A DNA stretch of 64,000 bases from Brevibacterium sp. 239c (GTDB lineage Bacteria > Actinomycetota > Actinomycetes > Actinomycetales > Brevibacteriaceae). The notes under the pieces are model-generated. The model had not been told where the DNA came from, made no database searches, and saw only the letters and a program-made list of their open reading frames with translations. A program made the translations under genes and the position numbers. Of the stretch, positions 34,770 through 42,346 are shown in pieces. The stretch lies in NCBI RefSeq assembly GCF_900169365.1, contig NZ_FXZH01000001.1, forward strand, positions 248,001 to 312,000, written 5' to 3'. The first letter of the stretch is position 1; each line of letters opens with the position of its first letter.

Positions 34770-36487
34770 CGACACCCCGACGAAAGAAGGGTCTGAGCAT
34801 GGCGATCCTCGCCGTCTTCGCCAGTCTGGCCCTGGGAGCCTGCTCTTCGATCCCGAGCAATTCGCCCGTGGGTCACATCGAGGCCGGTTCCGGTGACCCG
34901 GGTGCCAGCAACGCTCGGATCCCTGATGGCCCCGAACCCGGTGACAGCATCGGTGAGATCGTCCGCGGGTTCCTCGCCGCTGGCGCGGGCACCGGAAACA
35001 ACTTCTCCGTCGCCAAGTCCTTCCTCACCGAAGCCGAGGCACAGGAATGGAATCCGCAGGAATCGGTGTCGCTGCTGCCCAACGACACCGATCTGGATTC
35101 GCTCAACGCCGAAGTCACCTCCGACCAGAAGACGCTGACGATGTCGGCGCCCGTCGTCGGACTGGTCAACTCCTCGGGCATCTTCAACTCAACCAAACCG
35201 GGAACCCAGTCGAACATGGAATTCTCGCTGAGGCAGGAGAACGGGGAATGGCGCATCGCCTCGGCGCCCGACGGTCTGCTCATCTCGCAGTCGGAGTTCC
35301 AGACGATCTTCCTCAACTACTCGCTCCAATTCTTCACCTCTGACTACTCCTACCTGGTTCCTGACTCCCGCTGGTTCCTCCGGTCGTCGTCGACGCCGAC
35401 AGCTCTCATCAACGAACTCCTCAGCGGTCCAGCCCCATATCTGTCAGGAGCTGTCGTGACCTCGATTCCCGACGGCGCGAAACTCAGCGACACGAACGTG
35501 GTGAGCATCGAAAACGGTGTCGCACACATTGCCCTGAGTAACCAGGGGGATGCGCCCACGGACAAGGAGAAGGGGCTGATTCGAGAACAGATCGCATCGA
35601 CTCTGAAGGTAATTCCCTCAATCTCAAGCATCGAACTGACTATCGGGGGACAACTCGTCCCAGAGAGTCTGCAGCCCGAGACCGATTCCTCGGTCCAGGT
35701 CGACGGTCCACCGGTGGTGCTGGCCAAAGACCGACTCTCGCGCATCTCCGGCACGACCGTGGCCAAAGTCGAGAACAGTCCTGACCTGTCCAAGGCCAGG
35801 GCCAGCGACCCCGCCGTCTCCTTCGACGATTCGCTCTACGTCTACCTGCAGAATTCCGGGAAGGAGCTGATGCGTCTCAAAGCCGACTCTGTTGATGCGA
35901 CTCCGATCTTCAACGGAAAAAAGCTGGTGCGCCCCAGCATCGATCGGTTCAATACGGTCTGGACGGGGGAGTGCGCCAACAAGGGCAAGCTCACGGCCAT
36001 CGGCGATGACAGCAAGGAACACACCATCAACACGGACTTCCTGGCCGGTCGCGACCTCATCGACCTGGAAGTTTCCCGCGACGGCACACGGATCGCGCTG
36101 CTGAGCAGACACAAGGGCGAACCATCACGCATCGACGTCGTCGGAATCCCACGTGACAAAGCGGGGAACCCCTCCGGCACCGTGTCTGATGCGCCGATCG
36201 AAGTCGGGTCGAACTTCGATGAGGTCAGGGACATCTCCTGGGCCGGATCGACCTCGGTGGTGGCGCTGGCTGCCACGGCAGGCGAACGGGTCCAGCCGTT
36301 CCGCATCGGCGTGACTGGGCCTCCCGCCCAGCTGGGAGAGGTCCCTGATGGCAGTCGGATCGCCTCCGGCGAAGACGGTCGTTCGATCCTCGTGACGAGC
36401 TCCTCTGGAGAGATCTACTCCTACAACTCCAATGCCTGGCAGAAGCTCATCGATATCTCGGCCAAGGACCCCTCCTACCCGGGCTGA
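34766..36487 (+). CDS. lpqB: LpqB lipoprotein (MtrB accessory)
   Basis: About 573 residues. The signal peptide ends in a lipobox (LALGACSS), so Cys is predicted to be lipidated and the protein anchored outside the membrane. A GerMN-like domain is recognisable in the middle (LINELLSGPAPYLSGAV, IENGVAHIALS), followed by a beta-propeller-like half. LpqB binds the sensor domain of MtrB and tunes its activity in mycobacteria. ATG 34766 has GGAGGA 8 bases upstream and overlaps the mtrB stop (ATGA). The open frame extends a little upstream but those codons are inside mtrB. Confidence 0.94.
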   Translation: MTTPRRKKGLSMAILAVFASLALGACSSIPSNSPVGHIEAGSGDPGASNARIPDGPEPGDSIGEIVRGFLAAGAGTGNNFSVAKSFLTEAEAQEWNPQESVSLLPNDTDLDSLNAEVTSDQKTLTMSAPVVGLVNSSGIFNSTKPGTQSNMEFSLRQENGEWRIASAPDGLLISQSEFQTIFLNYSLQFFTSDYSYLVPDSRWFLRSSSTPTALINELLSGPAPYLSGAVVTSIPDGAKLSDTNVVSIENGVAHIALSNQGDAPTDKEKGLIREQIASTLKVIPSISSIELTIGGQLVPESLQPETDSSVQVDGPPVVLAKDRLSRISGTTVAKVENSPDLSKARASDPAVSFDDSLYVYLQNSGKELMRLKADSVDATPIFNGKKLVRPSIDRFNTVWTGECANKGKLTAIGDDSKEHTINTDFLAGRDLIDLEVSRDGTRIALLSRHKGEPSRIDVVGIPRDKAGNPSGTVSDAPIEVGSNFDEVRDISWAGSTSVVALAATAGERVQPFRIGVTGPPAQLGEVPDGSRIASGEDGRSILVTSSSGEIYSYNSNAWQKLIDISAKDPSYPG

Positions 36488-36522
36488 GGATTCTTCTCAC
36501 CATGGCATAGTAGATTTCTCCC

Positions 36523-37245
36523 ATGGGACTGCTGACCGAATTCGGCGAGCTCTTCCTGCCCCGCCGGTGCGCCGGTTGCGGTCGGGAGGACGTCTCTCTG
36601 TGCACGGCGTGTCTGAGTCTGCTCGGCGGCATCCCCCGAGCCATGGAGCCGCGCTATGGCCAGATTCCCGTCGTCGGAGTCTCAGAATACAGCTCTGAGA
36701 TTTCTCATATGGTGGTCAACTTCAAAGACAACGGCCGCCGAGACATTCTTGACCCTCTGGCCTTGGCCCTTGCGCGTTCCATCACCGCAGCCTTGGAGTT
36801 GGCTCATCATCCGGGTGGTCAGGTGAGGCTGTTTCCCGCGCCGAGCTCTGAACGAGCACGGCGACGCCGAGGCGGCTCCCACACTGCGGCACTGGCTCGC
36901 CGCGCGGCGGAACTCGTACCCGAGCTGTCTCTGGAGGTGGTCGACGTTCTCCTGGCCAGACGTCACCATGACCAGGTCGGGCTGGGAGCTCATGCCAGGG
37001 AGGCCAACGTGGCGAAATCGCAGTACCTCAACCCGAGGGTTCTGCCCTCGGAACCTTCTGAACGCGGAGACGAAAGTGCGTCCGCTCCCGGTGTGGATCT
37101 TCTCATCGATGATTTCTCAACTACCGGAGCAACTTTGGCAGAAAGCGCAAGGGTACTAGCATCGGTGCAGATCAGACCCGCTGCAGGAGCCGTTCTCGGT
37201 CTCGGCCGCGGGGGCACTCGATTTGTCTCTCCCTTTACTGTATAA
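36523..37245 (+). CDS. comF: ComF-family phosphoribosyltransferase
   Basis: 240 residues. The N-terminus has a four-Cys zinc motif (RRCAGCGRED and LCTACL). The C-terminal phosphoribosyltransferase fold has the PRPP-binding motif LLIDDFSTTGATLAESA. ComF in Bacillus helps take up DNA; in actinobacteria its role is unknown, and no other competence genes are here. In M. tuberculosis a homologue (Rv3242c) also lies between lpqB and hpf. It begins 35 bases after lpqB, consistent with the same transcript. Confidence 0.88.
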   Translation: MGLLTEFGELFLPRRCAGCGREDVSLCTACLSLLGGIPRAMEPRYGQIPVVGVSEYSSEISHMVVNFKDNGRRDILDPLALALARSITAALELAHHPGGQVRLFPAPSSERARRRRGGSHTAALARRAAELVPELSLEVVDVLLARRHHDQVGLGAHAREANVAKSQYLNPRVLPSEPSERGDESASAPGVDLLIDDFSTTGATLAESARVLASVQIRPAAGAVLGLGRGGTRFVSPFTV

Positions 37246-37311
37246 CGGTGGTTACCCATCCAAGGGAATGGGATCGGATGAATCCGACGAACGAGTCGCT
37301 AAGGACGCATC

Positions 37312-37971
37312 ATGGACATTGTTGTCAACGGACGTCAACTGACCATCTCCGATAGTTTTCGGGCCCACATTGAGGACAAGATCGCCAAGGTCGAGCAGCT
37401 CGCACCGCGAGCTCAACGAGTCGAAGTGCACGTTGCCCACGAGAAGAATTCTCGTCAGCCCGAGACCAGCGAACGAGTCGAACTCACTGTAGTGGCGAAG
37501 GGACCCGCCATTCGTGCGGAAGCCATGGCAAGCGATAAGTATGCTGCATTGGATTTGGCCTGGGCGAAGCTCGTTGAGCGATTAAGGCGTGCCAGGGACC
37601 GCAATAAGGTTCCTCGAGCGGGTCACCACAGGAAGGAATCCACGGCCGAGGCCCTGGCGAAGATGCCCGTCGCAGATTCGCTGGTTCCCGAAGAAGGCCA
37701 AGCGATCGATGCGAACGAGTCTGCGAACAACGACCAGACGAACGGGCGCATCAAGGCTGAAGGCGATTCTCCCGTGGTTCTGCGTGAGAAGACATTCAAC
37801 GGCGCACCCATCGGAATCGAGGAAGCCCTCAACCGGATGGAGCTCGTAGGGCACGACTTCTACCTGTTCATCGACGAGGAGTCGAGCAAACCCTCCGTGG
37901 TCTACCGCCGCAAGGGCTGGAGCTACGGTGTCATCGCTTTGGATCCTGAACTTCAGGCCGTCGGCGACTGA
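37312..37971 (+). CDS. hpf: Long-form ribosome hibernation promoting factor
   Basis: 219 residues. The N-terminal 105 residues are the HPF/RaiA ribosome-binding domain (MDIVVNGRQLTISDSFRAHIEDKIAKVEQ, with basic AWAKLVERLRRARDRNKV). A linker precedes the C-terminal dimerisation domain (PIGIEEALNRMELVGHDFYLFIDEES, KPSVVYRRKGWSYGVIALDP) that joins 70S ribosomes into 100S dimers in long-form proteins. The preceding gene is comF, and a hairpin terminator follows. It corresponds to Rv3241c in M. tuberculosis. Confidence 0.95.
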   Translation: MDIVVNGRQLTISDSFRAHIEDKIAKVEQLAPRAQRVEVHVAHEKNSRQPETSERVELTVVAKGPAIRAEAMASDKYAALDLAWAKLVERLRRARDRNKVPRAGHHRKESTAEALAKMPVADSLVPEEGQAIDANESANNDQTNGRIKAEGDSPVVLREKTFNGAPIGIEEALNRMELVGHDFYLFIDEESSKPSVVYRRKGWSYGVIALDPELQAVGD

Positions 37972-38023
37972 CCGATTCCAATCTGATCATCATTGATCTG
38001 AACACACGCGAATAGACGCACAC

Positions 38024-38057
38024 GATCGCCGAGGTGGGAACCCCCACCTCGGCGATC
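38024..38057 (+). terminator. Terminator after hpf
   Basis: A perfect 15-base-pair stem, GATCGCCGAGGTGGG with its complement, closed by a four-base loop. It has no T-run but is very GC-rich and stable. It lies 50 bases after the hpf stop and ahead of a broken gene on the other strand. Confidence 0.85.
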
Positions 38058-38079
38058 TGCGGTTACACCCACACCGGCC

Positions 38080-38375
38080 TCAGGCTCGTGCACCCTCGCG
38101 ACCCCAGGTGACCAGGCGCCAGAGCTTCTCCAATGGCCCCTGCCCGACGAAGCGCAGCCACAGGGCCGAGACGATGATCTGGATGACCATGAGATGGCTG
38201 CACAGATGAGGATCCCGGCCAGATATCCGTCATGGTCATCAAACCTGCTCAGGTCAGGCTCGACGGCGTTGACGGCGAGGATGAGCAGTGTGGCTCCGAT
38301 GTAGTTGCTCAGCGCCATCCGACCCCATGGTGCGGACGGCGGGGGCGGTGTGCGGTCGTTGGGGTTTGAACTCAT
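38080..38375 (-). pseudogene. Broken DUF418-family membrane protein, C-terminal remnant
   Basis: The minus strand encodes WGRMALSNYIGATLLILAV and a second helix before the frame is lost around 38195-38205. In another frame it continues as HLMVIQIIVSALWLRFVGQG, then PLEKLWRLVTWGR. Together these match the C-terminal end of DUF418 proteins, which are about 380-400 residues long. Only about 100 residues survive: the N-terminal three quarters are missing and one frameshift is present. Translation could still begin at ATG 38375, but the product would be non-functional. Confidence 0.75.
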
Positions 38376-38443
38376 GACATCCATCCTGGTCGAACCGCAC
38401 CTCGGCCCGCATCGGCACAATGGCCGGACTGCGTGAGCAAGCC

Positions 38444-39085
38444 TCAGTCGTTCGGCCGATTCATTGCCCCCGATTCCCACATTCGAGCCGCGATCTCGAC
38501 CCGATTGCGTGCTTCGAGGCGGGTCTGGATATTGCCCAAGTGGCTCTTCACAGTACCCAGGGAAATATAGAGTTCGGAACAGATCTCCTGGTTGGTCCGC
38601 CCCCGCGCAACCAGGCGAGCGACATCGTTCTCCCGTTCACTGAGCCCGGCCACCCGGTCCTCGCCCGTTGTGTTGTTGCGGGAACGGCGGCTGAGCAGGT
38701 CCAAGGTCAGCGACGGAGAGATCAGAGCGTCACCGTTCGCGGCGGCCCTGACCGCGGCCAGCAGCAGGTCAGGCCCGGCATCCTTGAGGAGGAATCCGCT
38801 GGCACCGCCGGCGAGAGCCGCATCGACATAGTCATCATCGTCGAAGGTGGTGACCATGATGACCTTGGAGATCGGCGTCAGGCGGGGCAGCGCGGCGAGA
38901 CCGTCGAGTTTGGGCATTCGGATGTCGAGGAGGATGACGTCGGGGCGTTCGCGTTTGGCCAGTTCGATGGCATCGACCCCGTCGGCGGCTTGTCCGACCA
39001 CAGTGATCGACTCATCGGCGTCGAGGATGAGGGAGAACCCCATCCGCACCATTTCCTGATCATCGACCAATGCCACTGAAATCAC
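38444..39085 (-). CDS. NarL/LuxR-family response regulator
   Basis: 213 residues. Receiver domain ISVALVDDQEMVRMGFSL with phospho-acceptor Asp54 in ILLDIRMPKLDG and switch Thr in VTTFDDDDY; helix-turn-helix LuxR output domain LSERENDVARLVARGRTNQEICSELYISLGTVKSH. GTG 39085 has GGAGGA five bases upstream, and the family start VISVALVDDQ begins here; the upstream open frame is not protein-like. It follows the histidine kinase gene by 43 bases and forms a pair with it. Confidence 0.92.
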   Translation of the reverse strand: MISVALVDDQEMVRMGFSLILDADESITVVGQAADGVDAIELAKRERPDVILLDIRMPKLDGLAALPRLTPISKVIMVTTFDDDDYVDAALAGGASGFLLKDAGPDLLLAAVRAAANGDALISPSLTLDLLSRRSRNNTTGEDRVAGLSERENDVARLVARGRTNQEICSELYISLGTVKSHLGNIQTRLEARNRVEIAARMWESGAMNRPND

Positions 39086-39128
39086 GTTCGTCCTCCATCG
39101 ATCGTCGTCGCCAGTCATGCCTCGTCCG

Positions 39129-40265
39129 TCATGCCTTGCCCGTCGGACCCAAGGGTATCCGAGCCTCGAGCACCCAGCCGCTATCCTGGGCCGGTCCTGC
39201 GAACAGATCCCCGCCGAGGTGGTCGACCCGGGCCCGCAGACCCTGCAGCCCGGTTCCGCTGCCCGAACCGATCCCACCGGAACCGGGGCCGTTGACCACA
39301 GTGAGGACCACGTCATATCGAGACGGGTCTCCGGGCCTCGCCGAGGCTGTGGTGGACACCCGGACCGTGACCGGGACCCCGGTTCCCGCATGTCGGCGGA
39401 TGTTCGTCAGCGCCTCGGCCAGCACTCGATCAAGGACGGGCCAGAGGGTGGAGGGAACCGCCTCGGCGACGGTGTCGGTGATGTCGAATCTGATGGTGTC
39501 CTGGGCACCGAAGCCGTTGACTCGGTCGATGAGTGCCTGAGCTCCGGATGCGATGGGCGACCGGGGACCGGTCGCGTTCGAGGTGTTCGAGACGAGCGAG
39601 CGGATCTCCTCAAGAGCACGGGTTCCCGACTCCCCGATCTTGGCCAGAGCGGTGGAGAGGACTCGGACATCTTCACTGCGGCCTGCCGCCTGGGAGAGGA
39701 CGACGATTCCGGTCACCTCGTGGGCGACCAGGTCATGAAGCTCGGTGGCCATGCGACGTCGCTCCGCCTCAACGGCGGTGGCATGACGTTCGACCAGGGA
39801 ACGGTCGATCATTCGCAGCAGCAGACCCAGAGACAGGCTCACTACGATCACGGTGGAGGCACCGAATGCAAAGGCCAGCCCATCGTCCCAGCCCATCAGG
39901 CAGGGCTCGACGATGTTGCCCACACACAGCAGGACGAGCATCAGCATCTGAGTGCGGGTGACGAACCATCGGGAGAGCATCACCACCGTCACCAGACTCA
40001 GCCACATCACGGTCAGACTCAGAGTCGAAGCGAGACCGACCGGGACGAGTGCGAGGAGCAGGGCGAGAGCGGCCAACGGCAGCAGCCTGATGCTCGGACT
40101 GCGCCCGCCCGAGGCACGGGATTGGATTCGCACCAGAATCGGCAGTGCCGTGGCCAGAGCGAACAGGTCGGCGATGACGAGCAGCAGACTCGACCCTGTC
40201 GCCAGCTCGAGCAGGAACGTCAAGGGCAGGGGGAGGAACCACAGCCACATGATCACAGTCTTCAT
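39129..40265 (-). CDS. NarL-type sensor histidine kinase
   Basis: About 378 residues. Five to six hydrophobic helices in the first 160 residues, then HisKA_3 dimerisation with RRRMATELHDLVAHEVTG (His177), and an ATPase domain with LAEALTNIRRHAGTGVPV and GSGTGLQGLRARVDHLGG. The pair with the LuxR regulator downstream is clear. The signal is unknown. Kinases of this class often control ABC-type efflux or DUF418-like genes; a broken DUF418 gene lies just beyond the regulator. GTG 40271 is an alternative start. Confidence 0.92.
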   Translation of the reverse strand: MKTVIMWLWFLPLPLTFLLELATGSSLLLVIADLFALATALPILVRIQSRASGGRSPSIRLLPLAALALLLALVPVGLASTLSLTVMWLSLVTVVMLSRWFVTRTQMLMLVLLCVGNIVEPCLMGWDDGLAFAFGASTVIVVSLSLGLLLRMIDRSLVERHATAVEAERRRMATELHDLVAHEVTGIVVLSQAAGRSEDVRVLSTALAKIGESGTRALEEIRSLVSNTSNATGPRSPIASGAQALIDRVNGFGAQDTIRFDITDTVAEAVPSTLWPVLDRVLAEALTNIRRHAGTGVPVTVRVSTTASARPGDPSRYDVVLTVVNGPGSGGIGSGSGTGLQGLRARVDHLGGDLFAGPAQDSGWVLEARIPLGPTGKA

Positions 40266-40324
40266 CGTCACTCAGTCTAGTCAGGCCCGATGCTCGCCGG
40301 GAGCGTTCACGGGGTGGACTCGGA

Positions 40325-40891
40325 TCAGGCTGCGGCCGGGCAGTCGGGGGAGTCGTACTCAAGTTCGACGACGACTCCCGCGTTCGTGACTGCTGTGCCC
40401 TTGACCGTGACGTCCTGCTTCATCTCGATCTGTCCGGTGGCCGAACCATCGGCGAACACCTGCAGTCGGTCATCGGCGACGTCGGCTGAGAAGGTGACCT
40501 TCGAACCGTTGACTTCTGCGGAGTCGGTGAATGAACCGTCTGCCCGTTCGATCGGCTCGACTTCACCGTCCGGGTGGTCGAAGGTGACGAAGCGGGTGAG
40601 ACGGTCCGCGTGAGAGTCGCTGAGGCGGTGGACGAGCAGCTGATCCTTGTTCGTTCCGGCCTGCAGTGCGAGATCGACGTAGGTGAGGTCGGCGGAGTCG
40701 CGCATGGCATAGAGGATGTAGGGCCGGCCATGGACATCGATCGAAGTCGCGTCGGTATCGCAGGCGTCGAGGAAATCTTCGACCTGGGACTCCAGCGCCA
40801 GCTTCGACTGGTGTTCCCAGACGAAGAGGGCGCCGATGGCGGCAGCAATGATGCAGAGTGTGGAGACGAGCGCGATGATTGCCTTCTTCAT
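40325..40891 (-). CDS. Small membrane-anchored hypothetical protein
   Basis: 188 residues. One N-terminal helix (IIALVSTLCIIAAAIGALFVW) acts as signal anchor; the rest is a soluble, acidic extracytoplasmic domain with beta-strand character (ADLTYVDLALQAG, EVNGSKVTFSADVADDRLQV). Two Cys residues (DACDTD and SPDCPAA) could form a disulfide. I recognise no family. It is followed by the NarL-type kinase gene on the same strand across 59 bases and may be part of the same unit. Confidence 0.6.
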   Translation of the reverse strand: MKKAIIALVSTLCIIAAAIGALFVWEHQSKLALESQVEDFLDACDTDATSIDVHGRPYILYAMRDSADLTYVDLALQAGTNKDQLLVHRLSDSHADRLTRFVTFDHPDGEVEPIERADGSFTDSAEVNGSKVTFSADVADDRLQVFADGSATGQIEMKQDVTVKGTAVTNAGVVVELEYDSPDCPAAA

Positions 40892-41050
40892 GGTGTTTTC
40901 TGGTTCCTTCGGTGTCGGATTCGTGTTGACGTATTCGATCTTTCCGTCTTGGTCAGAGGATGACGTCGGCCAAACGGCCGATCAGGGTCGGCCGGATGGA
41001 CAGACCTGCCGCAGACGTGCCGTGTCAGTGCCGTGCTCTACTGTGGATCC

Positions 41051-42292
41051 ATGCAGAAGATGACGCTCTCAGCAGCTCGGAGAACGGCGATCGCGGCGAC
41101 AGGACTCGACAGGGCACGTCCGAAGCAGGTGACGGCGAGACACCTGAAGTCGACGTTCGCCAGACTCGGACTGACCCAGATCGACTCGGTCTCTCGCGTC
41201 GTGCGTTCCCACTACCTGCCCTACTACTCGCGACTCGGACCGTATCCGCGTGAGACCCTCGACCGGCTCTTCTACTCAGCACCTCGCATGGGCGTCGAAT
41301 ACTGGGCCCACGCCGCGGCGTTCATCCCTCCCGAGACCTGGAGTCACTTCGAACGCACCAGAACCGAATGGTGGCGCAACGACTACGGGCAACGGCACCC
41401 CGAGAGCGGACCTGAGTTCCGGGCACTGCAGCACTCGGTCCTCGACGTGTTGGAAACCGGGCCGAATACTGCACGGGGAGTCGCCGAACTTGTCGACCAT
41501 GAAATCCCCGAACGCAACCGCGATCATTGGGGGTGGAACCCCAGCCAGGTCAAGGTGGCGCTGGAAGCACTGTTCGCCGGTGGCATCATCAGCGCCGCGG
41601 GCCGCAACGACCACTTCGAACGGGTCTATGCCCTGCCGCGCGACGTCAGCCGGTCCCTGCCGGCGTCTGCGCTCTCCTACGGCCCCGCCTGCGCCCCTGA
41701 GCTCGGCCTCGATCCCGAAGCAGAACGACCCCGAGGCGTATCCGGCACAAGCAACAATGTGCTCGAACTGACCCGAATTGCGGCGCAAGCTCTCGGCATC
41801 GCCCGGCCCGACTGTCTGGCGGACTACTTCCGGCAGAGGCGCGCGCCCACAGACGAGGCCATCACCTCCCTGCTGGCCTCCGGTGAGCTCATCGAGGTCG
41901 ATGTTGAGGGGACGCGGACACTGAAATGGCATGAGGCGAGAACCCCTCGTTCTGTCTCGGCCAGAGCCCTCCTCGCCCCGTTCGACCCCCTGGTCTTCTA
42001 CCGGCCGCGGATCGAATGGCTCTTCGACTTCCACTACCGGATCGAGATCTACACTCCGGCCAAAGACCGAGTGCACGGGTACTACGTGATGCCGTTCCTC
42101 CTCGGCGAACGACTGGTCGGCCGCGTCGACCTGCACCGGGACCGGGCGGCCAACACGCTTCGAGCGCTGAAGGTGACGTGGGAACCCGGCGAATCCCACG
42201 AGGAGGAACTGGCGTCGGAGTTATGTGAGATGGCGAAGTGGCTCGGATTGGGTGCGGTGGATATGAGTGGTGCTCACCTGCCATTAAGCTAG
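41051..42292 (+). CDS. AlkZ/YcaQ-family (HTH_42) DNA glycosylase-like protein
   Basis: About 413 residues. The family consists of tandem winged helices; E. coli YcaQ and Streptomyces AlkZ unhook interstrand crosslinks or excise bulky alkylated purines. The conserved Gln-x-Asp catalytic motif is present as LGLTQIDSVSRVV (Gln43, Asp45), and MGVEYWAHAAAFIPPETW and FDPLVFYRPRIEWLFDFHYRIEIY are characteristic core segments. Start ATG 41051 lies just before SAARRTAIAATGLD. It lies directly upstream of secA1. Confidence 0.85.
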   Translation: MQKMTLSAARRTAIAATGLDRARPKQVTARHLKSTFARLGLTQIDSVSRVVRSHYLPYYSRLGPYPRETLDRLFYSAPRMGVEYWAHAAAFIPPETWSHFERTRTEWWRNDYGQRHPESGPEFRALQHSVLDVLETGPNTARGVAELVDHEIPERNRDHWGWNPSQVKVALEALFAGGIISAAGRNDHFERVYALPRDVSRSLPASALSYGPACAPELGLDPEAERPRGVSGTSNNVLELTRIAAQALGIARPDCLADYFRQRRAPTDEAITSLLASGELIEVDVEGTRTLKWHEARTPRSVSARALLAPFDPLVFYRPRIEWLFDFHYRIEIYTPAKDRVHGYYVMPFLLGERLVGRVDLHRDRAANTLRALKVTWEPGESHEEELASELCEMAKWLGLGAVDMSGAHLPLS

Positions 42293-42346
42293 GGAATATA
42301 GAGTCGTTCGAGTTGTTGTCAGGCTTTCATGCCGATTAGGAGAAAA

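Noticed and set aside
39117..40280. Long plus-strand open frame opposite the histidine kinase
   Set aside because: Antisense of a clear kinase gene with catalytic motifs; the translation is compositionally biased and has no domains.
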